NCBI RefSeq assembly: GCF_030813435.1
Contig: NZ_JAUSUG010000001.1
Coordinates: 248,001 to 312,000 of the forward strand
Direction of reading: 5' to 3'
From: Evansella vedderi
GTDB taxonomy: Bacteria; Bacillota; Bacilli; Bacillales; Salisediminibacteriaceae
DNA length: 64,000 bases
This document shows positions 1 to 8,925 of this stretch, one piece after another (the stretch's first letter is position 1; each line of letters begins with the position of its first letter). A program made the translations under genes and the position numbers. The notes under the pieces were generated by a model, which was not told the origin of the DNA, did not search any database, and saw only the letters and a program-made list of their open reading frames with translations.

Positions 1-130
1 TTAAAGCTAGAAGAATCATGAAGGGGTTATAATTAGCTGAAGCATTGCCCACGGAAAGCGAGCGTCCTGTAGCGGAAATCAACATCAAACGTTAACAGAG
101 CTTTTAGATAAAAAAACAAAAAGCAAAAAC

Positions 131-171
131 AGGCTGAGGGATGCCGCTGCACATATCCTCCAGCCTTTTTT
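131..171. terminator. Bidirectional intrinsic terminator
   Basis: An inverted repeat (AGGCTG...CAGCCT, extended inward by GGGAT/ATCC) is flanked by A-rich sequence on the left and a T run on the right. It can therefore end transcription in both directions. It lies just past the stop codon of the minus-strand permease gene and probably ends the ade-permease transcript. Confidence 0.8.
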
Positions 172-195
172 AAAAATAGAGTATTCTATTAACTA

Positions 196-1536
196 CTATG
201 CGAGCCAGATAAAGTAAGCTAAGAATACAAAGAATAATGCATACATGATAGGGTGAACGTCCTTATGTTCGCCTTTAAATACCTTTAAAATAGGATAAGT
301 AATGAATCCTAAGGCAATTCCGGATGCGATACTGAATGTTAACGGCATCGCGATTACCGTAATAAAGGCCGGAATCGCATACTCTAGCTGTTTCCACTTA
401 ATATTTCCTAATGCAGACGCCATGAGTACCCCAACAATAATTAATGCAGGAGCGGTTACATGTGCAGTCACCACATTTAAGAGTGGCGAGAAAAACAAGA
501 ATACCAAGAAAAACCCTGCAGTGACAACCGAAGCAAATCCTGTACGTCCACCGGTAGCAACCCCTGCAGATGATTCAATATAAGAAGTCGTAGTTGAAGT
601 CCCTAAAATAGCACCCGACATGGTAGCAACCGAGTCCGAAGCTAATGCACGATTCGCCCGTGGAAGGGAACCGTCTTTCTTTAAAAATCCTGCCTGGTTA
701 GCAACGGCAATTAACGTTCCGGCAGTATCAAAAAAGTCAACGAACAAGAAGGTAAACACAACGATAAGTAATTGAAGTGTAAGCAACTCTGGTAAATGAG
801 TAATCGCCACACCAAAGGTAGGAGCAAGGCTTGGAATCCCTGATACTATCTGGGAAGGGACATCGATAAGGCCAACAACCATTCCTGCAATCGCAGTAGC
901 AATCATCCCATAAAAAATTCCGCCTTTAAATCCCCGTACTAAGAAAATTGCTGTAACAACAAACCCAAATATAGTTAGCAAAACAGCAGGGGAGGTTAGG
1001 TCACCTTTGGAAACTAAGGTTGCTTCGTAACTTACTATAATTCCAGAATTCTTTAATCCTATTAAGGCAATAAATAATCCAATACCAGCTCCGGTTGCAA
1101 ATTTTAGTTGCTGTGGGATAGCATTAATAATTTTTTCCCTTACTCTAGAAATAGCTAGAATGAAGAAAATTACCCCCGAAACAAACGTACCTGCAAGGGC
1201 TACTTCCCACGGAATACCCATGCCGAGTACAACGGTGTAGGCAAAAAAGGCATTGAGTCCCATACCAGGGGCGAGGGCGATAGGATACTTTGCCCATAAT
1301 CCCATGATTAAACAGCCGATGGCGGCTGCTATTCCCGTCGCCACAAACACAGCACCGCGGTCCATCCCTGCATCACTTAAGATGTTCGTATTGACAAACA
1401 AAATATAAGCCATTGCTAGAAAAGTAGTGAGTCCGCCTATGAATTCCTGCTTAAAATTTGTATTGTGGTAATTGAATTCAAAATACTGTTCAATTTTACC
1501 TCCAGCTGATGAATTGCTTGTTACTTTTGGTTCCAT
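196..1536 (-). CDS. NCS2-type purine permease (hypoxanthine/guanine/adenine class)
   Basis: This is a 446-residue, very hydrophobic protein with about a dozen membrane segments. The N-terminal part reads GGLTTFLAMAYILFVN and is followed by GMGLNAFFAY, both hallmarks of the AzgA/PbuG branch of NCS2 proton-coupled nucleobase importers. DTAGTLIAVA lies in the substrate-site helix. The start chosen is the ATG at 1534-1536, which has GGAGGGA eight bases upstream; a longer reading frame to 1605 lacks a ribosome site. It lies 144 bases downstream of adenine deaminase on the same strand, so it most likely supplies adenine or hypoxanthine to that enzyme. The exact base transported cannot be read from the sequence. 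Confidence 0.92.
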   Translation of the reverse strand: MEPKVTSNSSAGGKIEQYFEFNYHNTNFKQEFIGGLTTFLAMAYILFVNTNILSDAGMDRGAVFVATGIAAAIGCLIMGLWAKYPIALAPGMGLNAFFAYTVVLGMGIPWEVALAGTFVSGVIFFILAISRVREKIINAIPQQLKFATGAGIGLFIALIGLKNSGIIVSYEATLVSKGDLTSPAVLLTIFGFVVTAIFLVRGFKGGIFYGMIATAIAGMVVGLIDVPSQIVSGIPSLAPTFGVAITHLPELLTLQLLIVVFTFLFVDFFDTAGTLIAVANQAGFLKKDGSLPRANRALASDSVATMSGAILGTSTTTSYIESSAGVATGGRTGFASVVTAGFFLVFLFFSPLLNVVTAHVTAPALIIVGVLMASALGNIKWKQLEYAIPAFITVIAMPLTFSIASGIALGFITYPILKVFKGEHKDVHPIMYALFFVFLAYFIWLA

Positions 1537-1626
1537 TGCAAGTCCCTCCTCAATTGTTTTACTCATTAAAAAAAACAAAGCGGTGAAAACTTTTTTCCAT
1601 GACAATTAGGGACGAGTAATATCGTG

Positions 1627-1672
1627 TAGCGAACGGAGCCATTGCAGCAAACTTTTTGAACATGCTCTAATA
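1627..1672. repeat. Fragment of a dispersed intergenic repeat
   Basis: The block GAACGGAGCCATTGCA, followed by a CTTTTTGAACA-like tail, recurs in related form near 3508-3545 and, in inverse orientation, near 28210-28255. It lies between ade and the permease. It looks like a decayed end of a small non-autonomous element and encodes nothing. Confidence 0.55.
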
Positions 1673-1680
1673 AAATATTT

Positions 1681-3417
1681 TTACAATGGAGAAATGGAAA
1701 TGTGTTTAAACTGTTTGACATCGAATAGTCCGAGATCCGTTAGTTTTAACACTGGAATAACTGGTAGAGCTAAGAATGATAGTGTGAGAAAAGGATTAAA
1801 AGATTTGGAAAACCCAATTTGACGAAGTGATTGATTAAGTGCCTTTAAGTCCTTGTCAATGGTTGTAAAATCTTGAGTAGAAATTAAACCAGCGATCGGT
1901 AAACTTAAGGCTGCCATCACTTTTCCATTCTCGACAACGATTAACCCCCCTTTCCGTTTTTTCATTTCGTGTACAGCTGTCACCATGTCTGCATCATTTG
2001 TTCCTGCGACTACGATATTGTGAGAGTCATGGGCAACGGTAGAAGCAATGGCCCCTGACTGGAGAGAAAGCCCTTTTACAATACCCAACCCGATATTTCC
2101 TGTATGTCTGTGTCTTTCTATCACCGCTAATTTAAGTTGATCCTTTTGAACAGAAGGGATAAACGAGTAATTATCCACGTCTACCGTTTCGATTACGTGT
2201 TTAGTAACTAGGCTGTTTGGTATAATTTCAATGATGTTGGCCGTGCTTGAGTCTAGCTTTATTTGTAAATCCTGTTCACTAATAGGATCGATCTTTATAC
2301 TATCCGTTAAGTGGGTAAACGGACGGGTTGGAGTAATTTCAGTGATTACTTTCCCTTTTTCTGCTACCAGCTCTCCTGCTGTATACACTTGATTAACTTT
2401 CATTTCTTCAATATCACTTAACAGTAGAAAGTCCGCATCATAACCTGGCGCTATTGCCCCTTTCGTCGTAAGGCCGAAGCATTCTGCGGCATTTAAGGTA
2501 GCTATTTGTATCGCAAGTAATGGGTCGAAGCCTTTGTTTATCGTTAATCGGATGTTATGGTCTATACTTCCTTCTAGGATTAAATCATCTAAATGCTTGT
2601 CATCCGTAACGAAAAGGCAGCGGCGGGCATTTTTTTCTGTTACAGCTTCAAGTAGTGCCTCCAAATCTTTTGCTGCAGAGCCTTCACGGAGCATGACATA
2701 CATCCCCCTCTGAAGTCTCTCCTTTGCTTCCGATGGTGTTACGCACTCATGATCGTTTCGAATACCAGCCGTCATATACACATTAATTCCATCTTTATTT
2801 ACTCCTGCCGCATGTCCGTCAACAGGCCGGGCCCGTTTTTTAGCATCTAAAATCTTATTTAGCATCTCTTCATTACCGTTGTGTACAGCGGGATAATCCA
2901 TTACTTCCCCTAACCCTAATACTTTCGGGTGGTCATACAGGCTTTGCAAGTCTTCTGCTGTTAAAACCGCACCAGCATTTTCAAAGGGAGTCGCAGGGAC
3001 ACACGATGGCAGCATATAGTAGATGTTTAATGGTAGATTTTCTGAAGCATCTATCATGTACTGGATACCCGCTAAGCCAGATACATTAGCAATCTCATGG
3101 GGATCAGCGATAATTGTTGTTACCCCGTGAGGCAACACGACTTTTGCAAATTCCTCCGGCGTTACCATGGCAGATTCGATATGGACGTGTCCATCGATGA
3201 AACCAGGACAAACATATTGTCCTTTTGCATCGATTATTTGTTCTCCCTCATAGTCACCTATTCCGACAATGGCACCGTCGGTAATCGCAATATCTTGTTC
3301 AATAATTTCTAAATTAAACACATCGACAATTTTCCCATTTTTTATGACAAGCTGAGCAGGCTCCCGCTTGGAAGACGCAGAAATTTTTCGCTTAAGCTCC
3401 CGTTTTTTCACATCCAA
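1681..3417 (-). CDS. ade: Adenine deaminase
   Basis: The 578-residue enzyme hydrolyses adenine to hypoxanthine and ammonia in the cytoplasm. It shows the adenine-deaminase layout of the amidohydrolase superfamily: PGFIDGHVHIES supplies the HxH metal ligands, IIADPHEIANVSG follows, and the C-terminal adenine-deaminase domain contains TVAHDSHNIVVAGTND. Translation appears to begin at TTG (3415-3417) with AGGAG eight bases upstream. It is transcribed with the downstream permease. The product feeds xanthine dehydrogenase further along. A second, more divergent family member at 23362-25188 probably has another substrate, which makes this copy the likely true adenine deaminase. Confidence 0.93.
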   Translation of the reverse strand: MDVKKRELKRKISASSKREPAQLVIKNGKIVDVFNLEIIEQDIAITDGAIVGIGDYEGEQIIDAKGQYVCPGFIDGHVHIESAMVTPEEFAKVVLPHGVTTIIADPHEIANVSGLAGIQYMIDASENLPLNIYYMLPSCVPATPFENAGAVLTAEDLQSLYDHPKVLGLGEVMDYPAVHNGNEEMLNKILDAKKRARPVDGHAAGVNKDGINVYMTAGIRNDHECVTPSEAKERLQRGMYVMLREGSAAKDLEALLEAVTEKNARRCLFVTDDKHLDDLILEGSIDHNIRLTINKGFDPLLAIQIATLNAAECFGLTTKGAIAPGYDADFLLLSDIEEMKVNQVYTAGELVAEKGKVITEITPTRPFTHLTDSIKIDPISEQDLQIKLDSSTANIIEIIPNSLVTKHVIETVDVDNYSFIPSVQKDQLKLAVIERHRHTGNIGLGIVKGLSLQSGAIASTVAHDSHNIVVAGTNDADMVTAVHEMKKRKGGLIVVENGKVMAALSLPIAGLISTQDFTTIDKDLKALNQSLRQIGFSKSFNPFLTLSFLALPVIPVLKLTDLGLFDVKQFKHISISPL

Positions 3418-3479
3418 AACAATTACTCCTTTCCGTACATTTTGTTATAATAAATTCTATTCATAAAGTGGGGATTCTC

Positions 3480-3550
3480 CGTTTGAACAGACTTGATCCA
3501 ATTAGTAAATGGAGCCATTGCAATACACTTTTTGTATGAAAACTATGTTT
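3480..3550. repeat. Decayed dispersed-repeat fragment
   Basis: It contains TTTGAACAGACTTGATCC and then ATGGAGCCATTGCAATACA, similar to the ends and interior of the elements near 1627 and 28210. Apart from this and the repeat at 3905-4030, the 650-base gap between ade and the MocA-like gene is AT-rich sequence in which I see no convincing gene. Confidence 0.45.
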
Positions 3551-3904
3551 TACTACCAGAGAACACGTCAAAAAAACCAACTAGAAAAATGATTACTTAA
3601 CCATTTTTCGTAGTTAGGAGTTTACGGTTCCTACTAGAGACCCCCAATCCATATTATTGAGGTTATACGAAAAATCTATTTTATTTAGAATATTCAGAAA
3701 ATTAATGTAAGTAACTAGATTATCATCACGAAAAGGGTTGAAATGAAGTTCCAGAATGAAGTTGTTGTAGTATTTTAAGAGAATAGCATTTATAGAATGA
3801 GCGGAGTACTTCAAAAAAATTATATTCTATTAGTTAGTAAATATCCATAAAATTTTAAATATATTTACCTTTTTTTGAAAGATAGCTTTTGCTTGCTCGG
3901 GATG

Positions 3905-4030
3905 ACAATATGACGCCGATGTCCACAAGCGGAACCTGAGAAGCTCCTCGAGTAAGTTTGTGTCGAGTAATCGCAGACGCAGGATGTGGGCTGTAGTTGG
4001 CGGCATTGGGGCGCCTTGCACTTATCTTAC
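3905..4030. repeat. Dispersed Bacillaceae-type intergenic repeat, copy 1
   Basis: The right half, CGCAGACGCAGGATGTGGGC followed by AGTTGGCGG and GGGGCGCC, is shared with copies at 6951-7080 and 8738-8905. The left half is diverged. It ends about 35 bases before the MocA-like start codon and so forms part of that gene's 5' region. Confidence 0.75.
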
Positions 4031-4065
4031 TGAGCAATTTATTTTTTAGGAAAGAGAGGGAGAGA

Positions 4066-4668
4066 ATGAGACAACATTTTGGAGCTGTATTGTTGGCAGC
4101 GGGCTGCTCGAGCCGGATGGGGGAGATGAAAGGATTATTGCCATGGGCGGCCGGGCAAAAAATAATTGAATATCAATTGGAGCAGTTAAGGAAATCTAGA
4201 ATCGCAGAAATTGTTGTCGTTGTTGGGCACGATGCTGACAAAATTATCCCAGTTGTAGAGCCTTTTGAAGTGGCAGTAATCCAAAATAAAGATTATCAAC
4301 AAGGAAAAAGCTTATCGATTCGTGTCGGGGTAAGTAAACTTACGGACACAGTAAGTGGAATAATAATAATCGCTATGGATCAGCCAGTTTCCCATTATGT
4401 CATCGATGGGTTAATTGTCGCAAATGAAAAAAACGATTCTCCCATTACCGTTCCAGTATATAAAGGAAAACGTGGACACCCCATCCTTTTTTCCAGCAGA
4501 CTTAGAACAGATATCCTTAACATCCAGGAGCAAACGTTCGGACTTCGCCAGGTAGTGGGGAAGTATCGAAGTCAAATAGCAGAAGTAGAAGTAGCTGATC
4601 CATCAATACATTTCAATTTAAATACGCCACAGGACTATTACCGTGCAAAAAACAAGTTAAATGGGTAG
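4066..4668 (+). CDS. MocA/PucB-like molybdenum cofactor nucleotidyltransferase
   Basis: This 200-residue protein has the MobA-like NTP-transferase fold. It starts with AVLLAAGCSSRMGEMKGLLP, the nucleotide-binding signature with the conserved Arg and Lys, and carries IIIAMDQP around residues 95-105 for the metal-binding region, then GKRGHPILF. Such enzymes add CMP or GMP to molybdopterin. Those beside xanthine dehydrogenase genes usually make the cytosine dinucleotide form or help load the enzyme. The ATG at 4066 is chosen because GAGAGGGAGAGA precedes it, whereas the longer frame starts inside a repeat. It sits within the purine island and probably serves the xanthine dehydrogenase. Confidence 0.85.
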   Translation: MRQHFGAVLLAAGCSSRMGEMKGLLPWAAGQKIIEYQLEQLRKSRIAEIVVVVGHDADKIIPVVEPFEVAVIQNKDYQQGKSLSIRVGVSKLTDTVSGIIIIAMDQPVSHYVIDGLIVANEKNDSPITVPVYKGKRGHPILFSSRLRTDILNIQEQTFGLRQVVGKYRSQIAEVEVADPSIHFNLNTPQDYYRAKNKLNG

Positions 4669-4713
4669 ACTTCCATGCAACTAAAAGTTAGCACCAAGAA
4701 GTATGAAAATTCA

Positions 4714-4893
4714 TTAATTTTGTTCCTCGAATCCGTTATAGGCAGGCGGATCAATTACGCCTAAGTAGAGCGAACGTCCTGCTGGCAACTGCGTAATGTT
4801 GCCATCCTGGCTCCCAGCCTCTGGATCTTCAGCTATTATTCCTGTCTCTTCCTCTACAAGCATTGCATTGAAGCGTATCCGTCGAGGGAGCAA
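4714..4893 (-). pseudogene. Possible degenerate coding remnant
   Basis: On the minus strand an open stretch of about 59 codons ends in TAA at 4714-4716. It reads plausibly as protein, including MLVEEETGIIAEDPEAG and LPAGRSLYLGVIDPP. It has no recognised family, no clear ribosome site and no conserved neighbours. The surrounding 4669-4960 region is otherwise empty. It may be the C-terminal end of a lost gene, or chance. Confidence 0.3.
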
Positions 4894-4965
4894 ATTCTAA
4901 TACGGCATTTGTATTTCAGAGAAGCTTGTCTAGATTATTTTTGTTCACCAAATATTCAGAATTTA

Positions 4966-4994
4966 TTGATTTTTACTTTTTTATTGCATATAAT
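4966..4994 (+). promoter_or_regulatory. Sigma-A promoter of the 5274 permease gene
   Basis: TTGATT at 4966-4971 and a perfect TATAAT at 4989-4994 are separated by exactly 17 bases. Transcription should start near 5001, leaving a leader of about 270 bases that contains the terminator at 5084-5130. Confidence 0.75.
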
Positions 4995-5083
4995 AATTCT
5001 ACGAGGGACATGTATACGAGATTTCGTTACATTTTTCTTTGCCATGGACTGGGTTGCTTAACCTTTGTTAACGAGGGTTAGAG

Positions 5084-5130
5084 AAGCTGCAGACTAAGAA
5101 GAGTTTTCTTCTTAAGCTGCAGCTTTTTTT
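5084..5130 (+). terminator. Leader terminator (attenuator) before NCS2 permease
   Basis: AAGCTGCAG and CTGCAGCTT enclose a second complementary pair (TAAGAAGA/TTCTTCTTA) with a very short loop, and TTTTTTT follows at once. It is a near-perfect long hairpin lying between a good promoter (4966-4994) and the permease start (5274) with no gene in between. It therefore looks like a transcription attenuator. The leader from 5001 to 5083 contains GGTT/AACC and ACGA/TCGT pairings, but I recognise no known riboswitch or protein-binding hairpin. Confidence 0.75.
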
Positions 5131-5273
5131 CTGTTCCTTTGTCATCGGTAAAAAAGTAAGGGTGAACGTGAATGGCATTTCTTGAGACAAAAGGAAGGTG
5201 GTGATGAAGGGGCGGGATGTGTTTGTCAGTCGTTGATTAGTTGTCCAAGACTTCTAAAAGGGGAGGGTAATGA

Positions 5274-6782
5274 ATGTCAACAAAAACAGTTAACTATCCA
5301 TGGTATAAGAAGGAAGATACGGATGCATTCTTTGCGTTGTTCCAAAACAATATTGCCAACTTCGTTATTATCGCTGTTACCATGCTAGGAATGGGGTTTC
5401 CAACGAGTATCGTTTTCGGGCAAGTTATTCCAGGAGCTGCGATAGCCGTGTTAGTTGGAAATTTATATTATGCTTATAGTGCTAATCGATTAGCGCAACG
5501 GGAACAACGAACAGATGTAACGGCATTATCTTATGGTATCAGTACTCCCGTTATGTTCATCTTCTTATTCGGCGTTTTATTACCGGCAAAAACCATAACA
5601 GGAGATGCGCAATTGGCGTGGAAAATTGCCGTTGCGGCATGTTTTATTAGCGGCCTTATTGAAGTGATCTTCAGCTTTATCGGCAGATGGGTGCAACAAA
5701 ACTTACCGAGAGCTGCTATGTTAGGTGCGTTAGCTGGGGTAGCCTTAACGTTTATTGCAGGTGAGATGCTATTCAAAACCTTTGAAATCCCAGCGGTAGG
5801 CTTAGTAGTATTAGCGATTATTATCGTTGGTATTGTTGGTAAAGTGGCGATGCCTTTTAAAATTCCAGCTTCTCTGTTTGCGATTGTAATTGGTACGGTC
5901 CTTGCTTATGTATTTAGCCAAGCGAGTATGGCTAAAATTACCGAAGGTCTTTCTTACGTTGGTTTCTATCCGTTCTTACCAACATTAGCTGCATTTGAAG
6001 GGATGGGCTATTTATTCGGTACATTGATTGCTGTTTTCGCTGTCGTCCTTCCTATTACCATCTATAATGCGATTGAAACAATGAATAATGTGGAAGCGAT
6101 GGAGGCTGCAGGAGATAAGTATGATGTTAAAGAGTGTCAAGCTGTAGACGGTGTCGGTACGATGATTGGCGCCTTGTTTGGCGGTTTGTTCCCAACTACT
6201 GTTTATATTGCGAGCGTTGGTTCGAAGTGGATGGGGGCCGGTCGAGGCTACAGTATTTTGAATGCCGTTGTATACGCACTTACAGCAGTGTTTGGCTTGA
6301 TTGCTGCCATGTCCGCGATTATTCCAATTGCCGTTGTTGCACCGATCCTTGTTTTTGTCGGGGTATCTATGGTGGCTACATCTTTTGAATCGAATAAGGT
6401 AAAGTATTATCCTGCTGTTGCGATAGCCATGCTCCCATATGTATCGAACTATATCATGACAAGGTTTAATAATGCTGCCGGTGAGGTGGTGGCAAATATA
6501 TCTAGTGGTATTGTTCCTTTAGGGCAGGGAGCCATGTTTACAGGAATTATTTTAGGAGCGATTACTGTATTTGTTATCGATCAGGAATACAAGAAGGCAG
6601 TCGTCTTCTCCTTTATCGGTGCTTTCTTCTCCTTCATTGGATTAATGCATGCACCGGAGCTCGCATTGAATGCGGCACCTCAGTTTGTCATTGGATATAT
6701 CGTTATGGGTCTATTCTTCATTTATTATGCATATAAAAATGTGGAAGTAGATCGGAATATGGATCGTATCATGAAAGGATAA
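5274..6782 (+). CDS. NCS2-family nucleobase permease (xanthine/uracil type)
   Basis: This 502-residue membrane protein belongs to the xanthine/uracil permease superfamily. It opens with a short cytoplasmic segment and then alternating hydrophobic helices, including GFPTSIVFGQVIPGAAIAVL, TALSYGISTPVMF and GALFGGLFPTTVYIA. It differs clearly from the first permease in the window. ATG 5274 has GGGGAGGG just upstream. Its placement between cofactor and purine-deaminase genes and before xanthine dehydrogenase points to xanthine, guanine or uric acid uptake. The leader terminator suggests expression by antitermination. Confidence 0.88.
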   Translation: MSTKTVNYPWYKKEDTDAFFALFQNNIANFVIIAVTMLGMGFPTSIVFGQVIPGAAIAVLVGNLYYAYSANRLAQREQRTDVTALSYGISTPVMFIFLFGVLLPAKTITGDAQLAWKIAVAACFISGLIEVIFSFIGRWVQQNLPRAAMLGALAGVALTFIAGEMLFKTFEIPAVGLVVLAIIIVGIVGKVAMPFKIPASLFAIVIGTVLAYVFSQASMAKITEGLSYVGFYPFLPTLAAFEGMGYLFGTLIAVFAVVLPITIYNAIETMNNVEAMEAAGDKYDVKECQAVDGVGTMIGALFGGLFPTTVYIASVGSKWMGAGRGYSILNAVVYALTAVFGLIAAMSAIIPIAVVAPILVFVGVSMVATSFESNKVKYYPAVAIAMLPYVSNYIMTRFNNAAGEVVANISSGIVPLGQGAMFTGIILGAITVFVIDQEYKKAVVFSFIGAFFSFIGLMHAPELALNAAPQFVIGYIVMGLFFIYYAYKNVEVDRNMDRIMKG

Positions 6783-6834
6783 GTTTTAGACACCAATTAA
6801 TAAAATGAACAATACTGACGCAGTCTTTTAAAAG

Positions 6835-6868
6835 TCCACTATAGGTTAGGTTAGTTTCTTATAGTGGG
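6835..6868 (+). terminator. Hairpin after permease, probable weak terminator
   Basis: CCACTATA and TATAGTGG form an eight-pair stem around a loop of about 17 bases, 50 bases after the permease stop. There is no strong T run afterwards, so termination is uncertain. Confidence 0.4.
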
Positions 6869-6950
6869 CTTCCGTCAGTGAAAAGCCATTGCTATTATTT
6901 CAGAAGTTTTTTTTAAAAAAGATTAGTATAAATTTTTTAATGTTTGAATG

Positions 6951-7080
6951 ATGTCTAGCTCCAGGCGTCATCGCCTCGAGGTCAAATGCTCCTGCGCCAC
7001 TTCGTTTGCTCGTCGCAGACGCAGGACGTGGGCAGTAGTTAGGCGTAATTGGGGCGCATTGCGCTTTTGTTCTTTCATAT
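6951..7080. repeat. Dispersed intergenic repeat, copy 2 (best preserved)
   Basis: The element runs from ATGTCTAGCTCCAGGCG through TCGTTTGCTCGTCGCAGACG to GGGGCGCATTGCGCTTTTG. Its ends are partly complementary, so it can fold as an RNA. It stops about 100 bases before the guanine-deaminase-like gene. Copies lie at 3905, 8738 and, shortened, at 54573. Confidence 0.85.
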
Positions 7081-7181
7081 AGTTTCGACAGAATGGGTCG
7101 AAAGTTTCTACCAGGGACCGATATCCCTTGACTATGAAACCAGTGTTGCTTGCAGCTAGCGCTATTTGTCATAGGGAGTGG

Positions 7182-8531
7182 ATGTTTTTGAAGAAAATAG
7201 TAATTAAAAATGCCGAAATAGTTACGATGAACAATCTAAATGAAATTGTTCATGGAGATCTCTTAATAGAAAATGACCGGATTGCAGCGGTTGGCCGGCA
7301 AATTAACGAGCATGGTATCGAAAAGGTCATCGATGGGAAAGGAAAGACCGTTATTCCAGGGTTCGTACAAACCCATATCCATTTATGTCAGTCCCTGTTT
7401 CGCGGTCAAGCCGACGATCTCGAACTGATGGACTGGTTAAAGAAAAAAATTTGGCCATTAGAGGCTTCACATGATGAGGAATCTAGCTATTATTCGGCTA
7501 TGCTTGGTATCGGTGAGCTCATTCAAAGTGGCACAACGACGATCATTGACATGGAGACCGTTCACTATGCTGATTTTGCGTTCCAAGCAATTGCCGAAAG
7601 CGGCATCCGGGCCTTGAGCGGTAAGGTCATGATGGATAAGGGAAAGGAAGTACCTAAGTTATTGCAAGAGAATACGGAACAGTCACTCCAGGAAAGTGTG
7701 AATTTACTTGAAAAGTGGCATGACTATGACAGCGGGAGAATCCAATACGCCTTCTGCCCACGCTTCGTTGTATCGTGTACAGAAGAATTATTGACGAATG
7801 TCCGTGATTTAGCTGCATATTATCGAACGAAAATTCATACCCATGCTGCTGAAAATCGGGGAGAAATTGAAATTGTTGAACGTGAACGTGGCATGAGAAA
7901 TATCGTTTATTTGGATCACATCGGGCTGGCGAATCCTAACTTAATTTTGGCCCATTGTGTTTGGTTAAATGACGAGGAAAAAGAAATTATTAAAGCAAGG
8001 GGAGTAAAAGTGAGTCATTGTCCAGGCTCCAACTTGAAATTAGCTTCTGGTGTTGCGGAAATCCCTGATATGTTAGGGATGGATGTGATAGTTAGTTTAG
8101 GTGCGGATGGCGCCCCGTGCAATAATAATTTAGATATGTTTAATGAAATGCGGTTAGCCGCGGTTATTCAAAAGCCAGTACATGGTCCAACAGCTATGAA
8201 TGCAAAAACAGTGTTTCAAATGGCCACCATAGGAGGGGCCAAGGCAGCAGGACTAGAAGGGGAAATCGGCAGCTTAGAGGTGGGGAAAAAAGCCGATTTA
8301 GCGATTCTTAACTTAAATGACTTTCACGTGTACCCGTCGTTCGGTGTCGATACTATTTCCCGTATTGTTTATTCCGCAACGCGGGCGGATGTGGAGACGA
8401 CGATAATTAACGGTAAGATAGTCATGGAAAACCGGAATTTAAAGACAATGGATAAGGGAATAATTTTAAAAGAGTCGAACCAATCGATTAAGCGTCTGTT
8501 AAAGCGTCTGCCGACAATCCAATATAGATAA
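7182..8531 (+). CDS. Amidohydrolase, probable guanine deaminase (SsnA/AtzB-like)
   Basis: This 449-residue cytosolic metal-dependent hydrolase belongs to the cytosine/guanine/S-adenosylhomocysteine deaminase group. VIPGFVQTHIHLCQS gives the HxH ligands, KIHTHAAEN the third histidine, AHCVWL the fourth position and SLGADGAPCNNNLDMF the catalytic aspartate region. LFRGQADDLELMDWL is typical of the SsnA/AtzB-like branch. In this setting it most likely converts guanine to xanthine, though an aminohydrolase acting on another purine is possible. The start is either ATG 7182 or TTG 7188, both behind AGGGAG; the ATG is listed. Confidence 0.85.
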   Translation: MFLKKIVIKNAEIVTMNNLNEIVHGDLLIENDRIAAVGRQINEHGIEKVIDGKGKTVIPGFVQTHIHLCQSLFRGQADDLELMDWLKKKIWPLEASHDEESSYYSAMLGIGELIQSGTTTIIDMETVHYADFAFQAIAESGIRALSGKVMMDKGKEVPKLLQENTEQSLQESVNLLEKWHDYDSGRIQYAFCPRFVVSCTEELLTNVRDLAAYYRTKIHTHAAENRGEIEIVERERGMRNIVYLDHIGLANPNLILAHCVWLNDEEKEIIKARGVKVSHCPGSNLKLASGVAEIPDMLGMDVIVSLGADGAPCNNNLDMFNEMRLAAVIQKPVHGPTAMNAKTVFQMATIGGAKAAGLEGEIGSLEVGKKADLAILNLNDFHVYPSFGVDTISRIVYSATRADVETTIINGKIVMENRNLKTMDKGIILKESNQSIKRLLKRLPTIQYR

Positions 8532-8577
8532 GTCCAGTATAGGTTAACTGAAAAATGAAATTGTAATAAAACTCGTA

Positions 8578-8606
8578 TTGACTTCGTAGAAAATTTAGAA
8601 TATTAT
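8578..8606 (+). promoter_or_regulatory. Sigma-A promoter of the xdh operon
   Basis: TTGACT (8578-8583) and TATTAT (8601-8606) are spaced by 17 bases, the same boxes and spacing as the promoter at 14026-14054. Transcription should start near 8613, just before the ANTAR-type hairpin and terminator. Confidence 0.75.
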
Positions 8607-8628
8607 AACTTTATAGTTTGATATTAGG

Positions 8629-8709
8629 CACGGCAAGGGAGCTGTGTAAAGATCATGAAACCGTTTTACGATAACGGTTTATCATGCCTTTACATGGCTC
8701 CTTTTATTT
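8629..8709 (+). promoter_or_regulatory. ANTAR-type antiterminator hairpin overlapping terminator (xdh leader)
   Basis: CACGGC-AAGGGA-GCTGTG (8629-8646) forms a six-pair stem with a hexaloop having A at position 1 and G at position 4, the rule for ANTAR-protein targets. Its loop and 3' strand are also the 5' arm of a long terminator: GGAGC/GCTCC, TGTAAAG/CTTTACA and AACCGTT/AACGGTT, then TTTTATTTT to 8709. The two folds exclude each other. The block GGCAAGGG, one base, then GCTGTGTA recurs at 14129-14145. A first ANTAR hairpin upstream is not evident here. Confidence 0.75.
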
Positions 8710-8737
8710 TAGATTAAGAAAATTTTTTCGTACTCGC

Positions 8738-8905
8738 TAGTTGTCTAATTCATGCGCCATCGGCTCTAGGTCAAATGCTCCTGCGCCACTTCGTTTGCTC
8801 GTCGCAGGTGAAGAGTGTTTTGCCCGAATAAAAAGTAAAAAGCACTTTTTATCAGTCAAAAAGGAGCGGTTACATCGTCGACTATACTGCGACTTGCGCT
8901 TTTCT
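8738..8905. repeat. Dispersed intergenic repeat, copy 3 (interrupted)
   Basis: It shares GGTCAAATGCTCCTGCGCCA and CTTCGTTTGCTCGTCGCAGG with copy 2, is then interrupted by unrelated sequence holding AAAGTGCT-like inverted repeats, and ends with a CGACTTGCGCTTTTC end. It lies between the leader terminator and the xdh small-subunit start. Confidence 0.65.
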
Positions 8906-8925
8906 TATTGAAAGGGGGAGATACA

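Noticed and set aside
3614-3814. 66-codon open frame on the minus strand
   Set aside because: AT-rich, no ribosome site, no recognisable motif, beside decayed repeats; probably chance.
5001-5130. Purine riboswitch before the permease
   Set aside because: The three-way junction core and the loop-loop kissing sequences of the purine class are missing.
5182-5388. Short plus-strand open frame overlapping the permease start
   Set aside because: It overlaps the permease gene in another frame and has no protein-like features.
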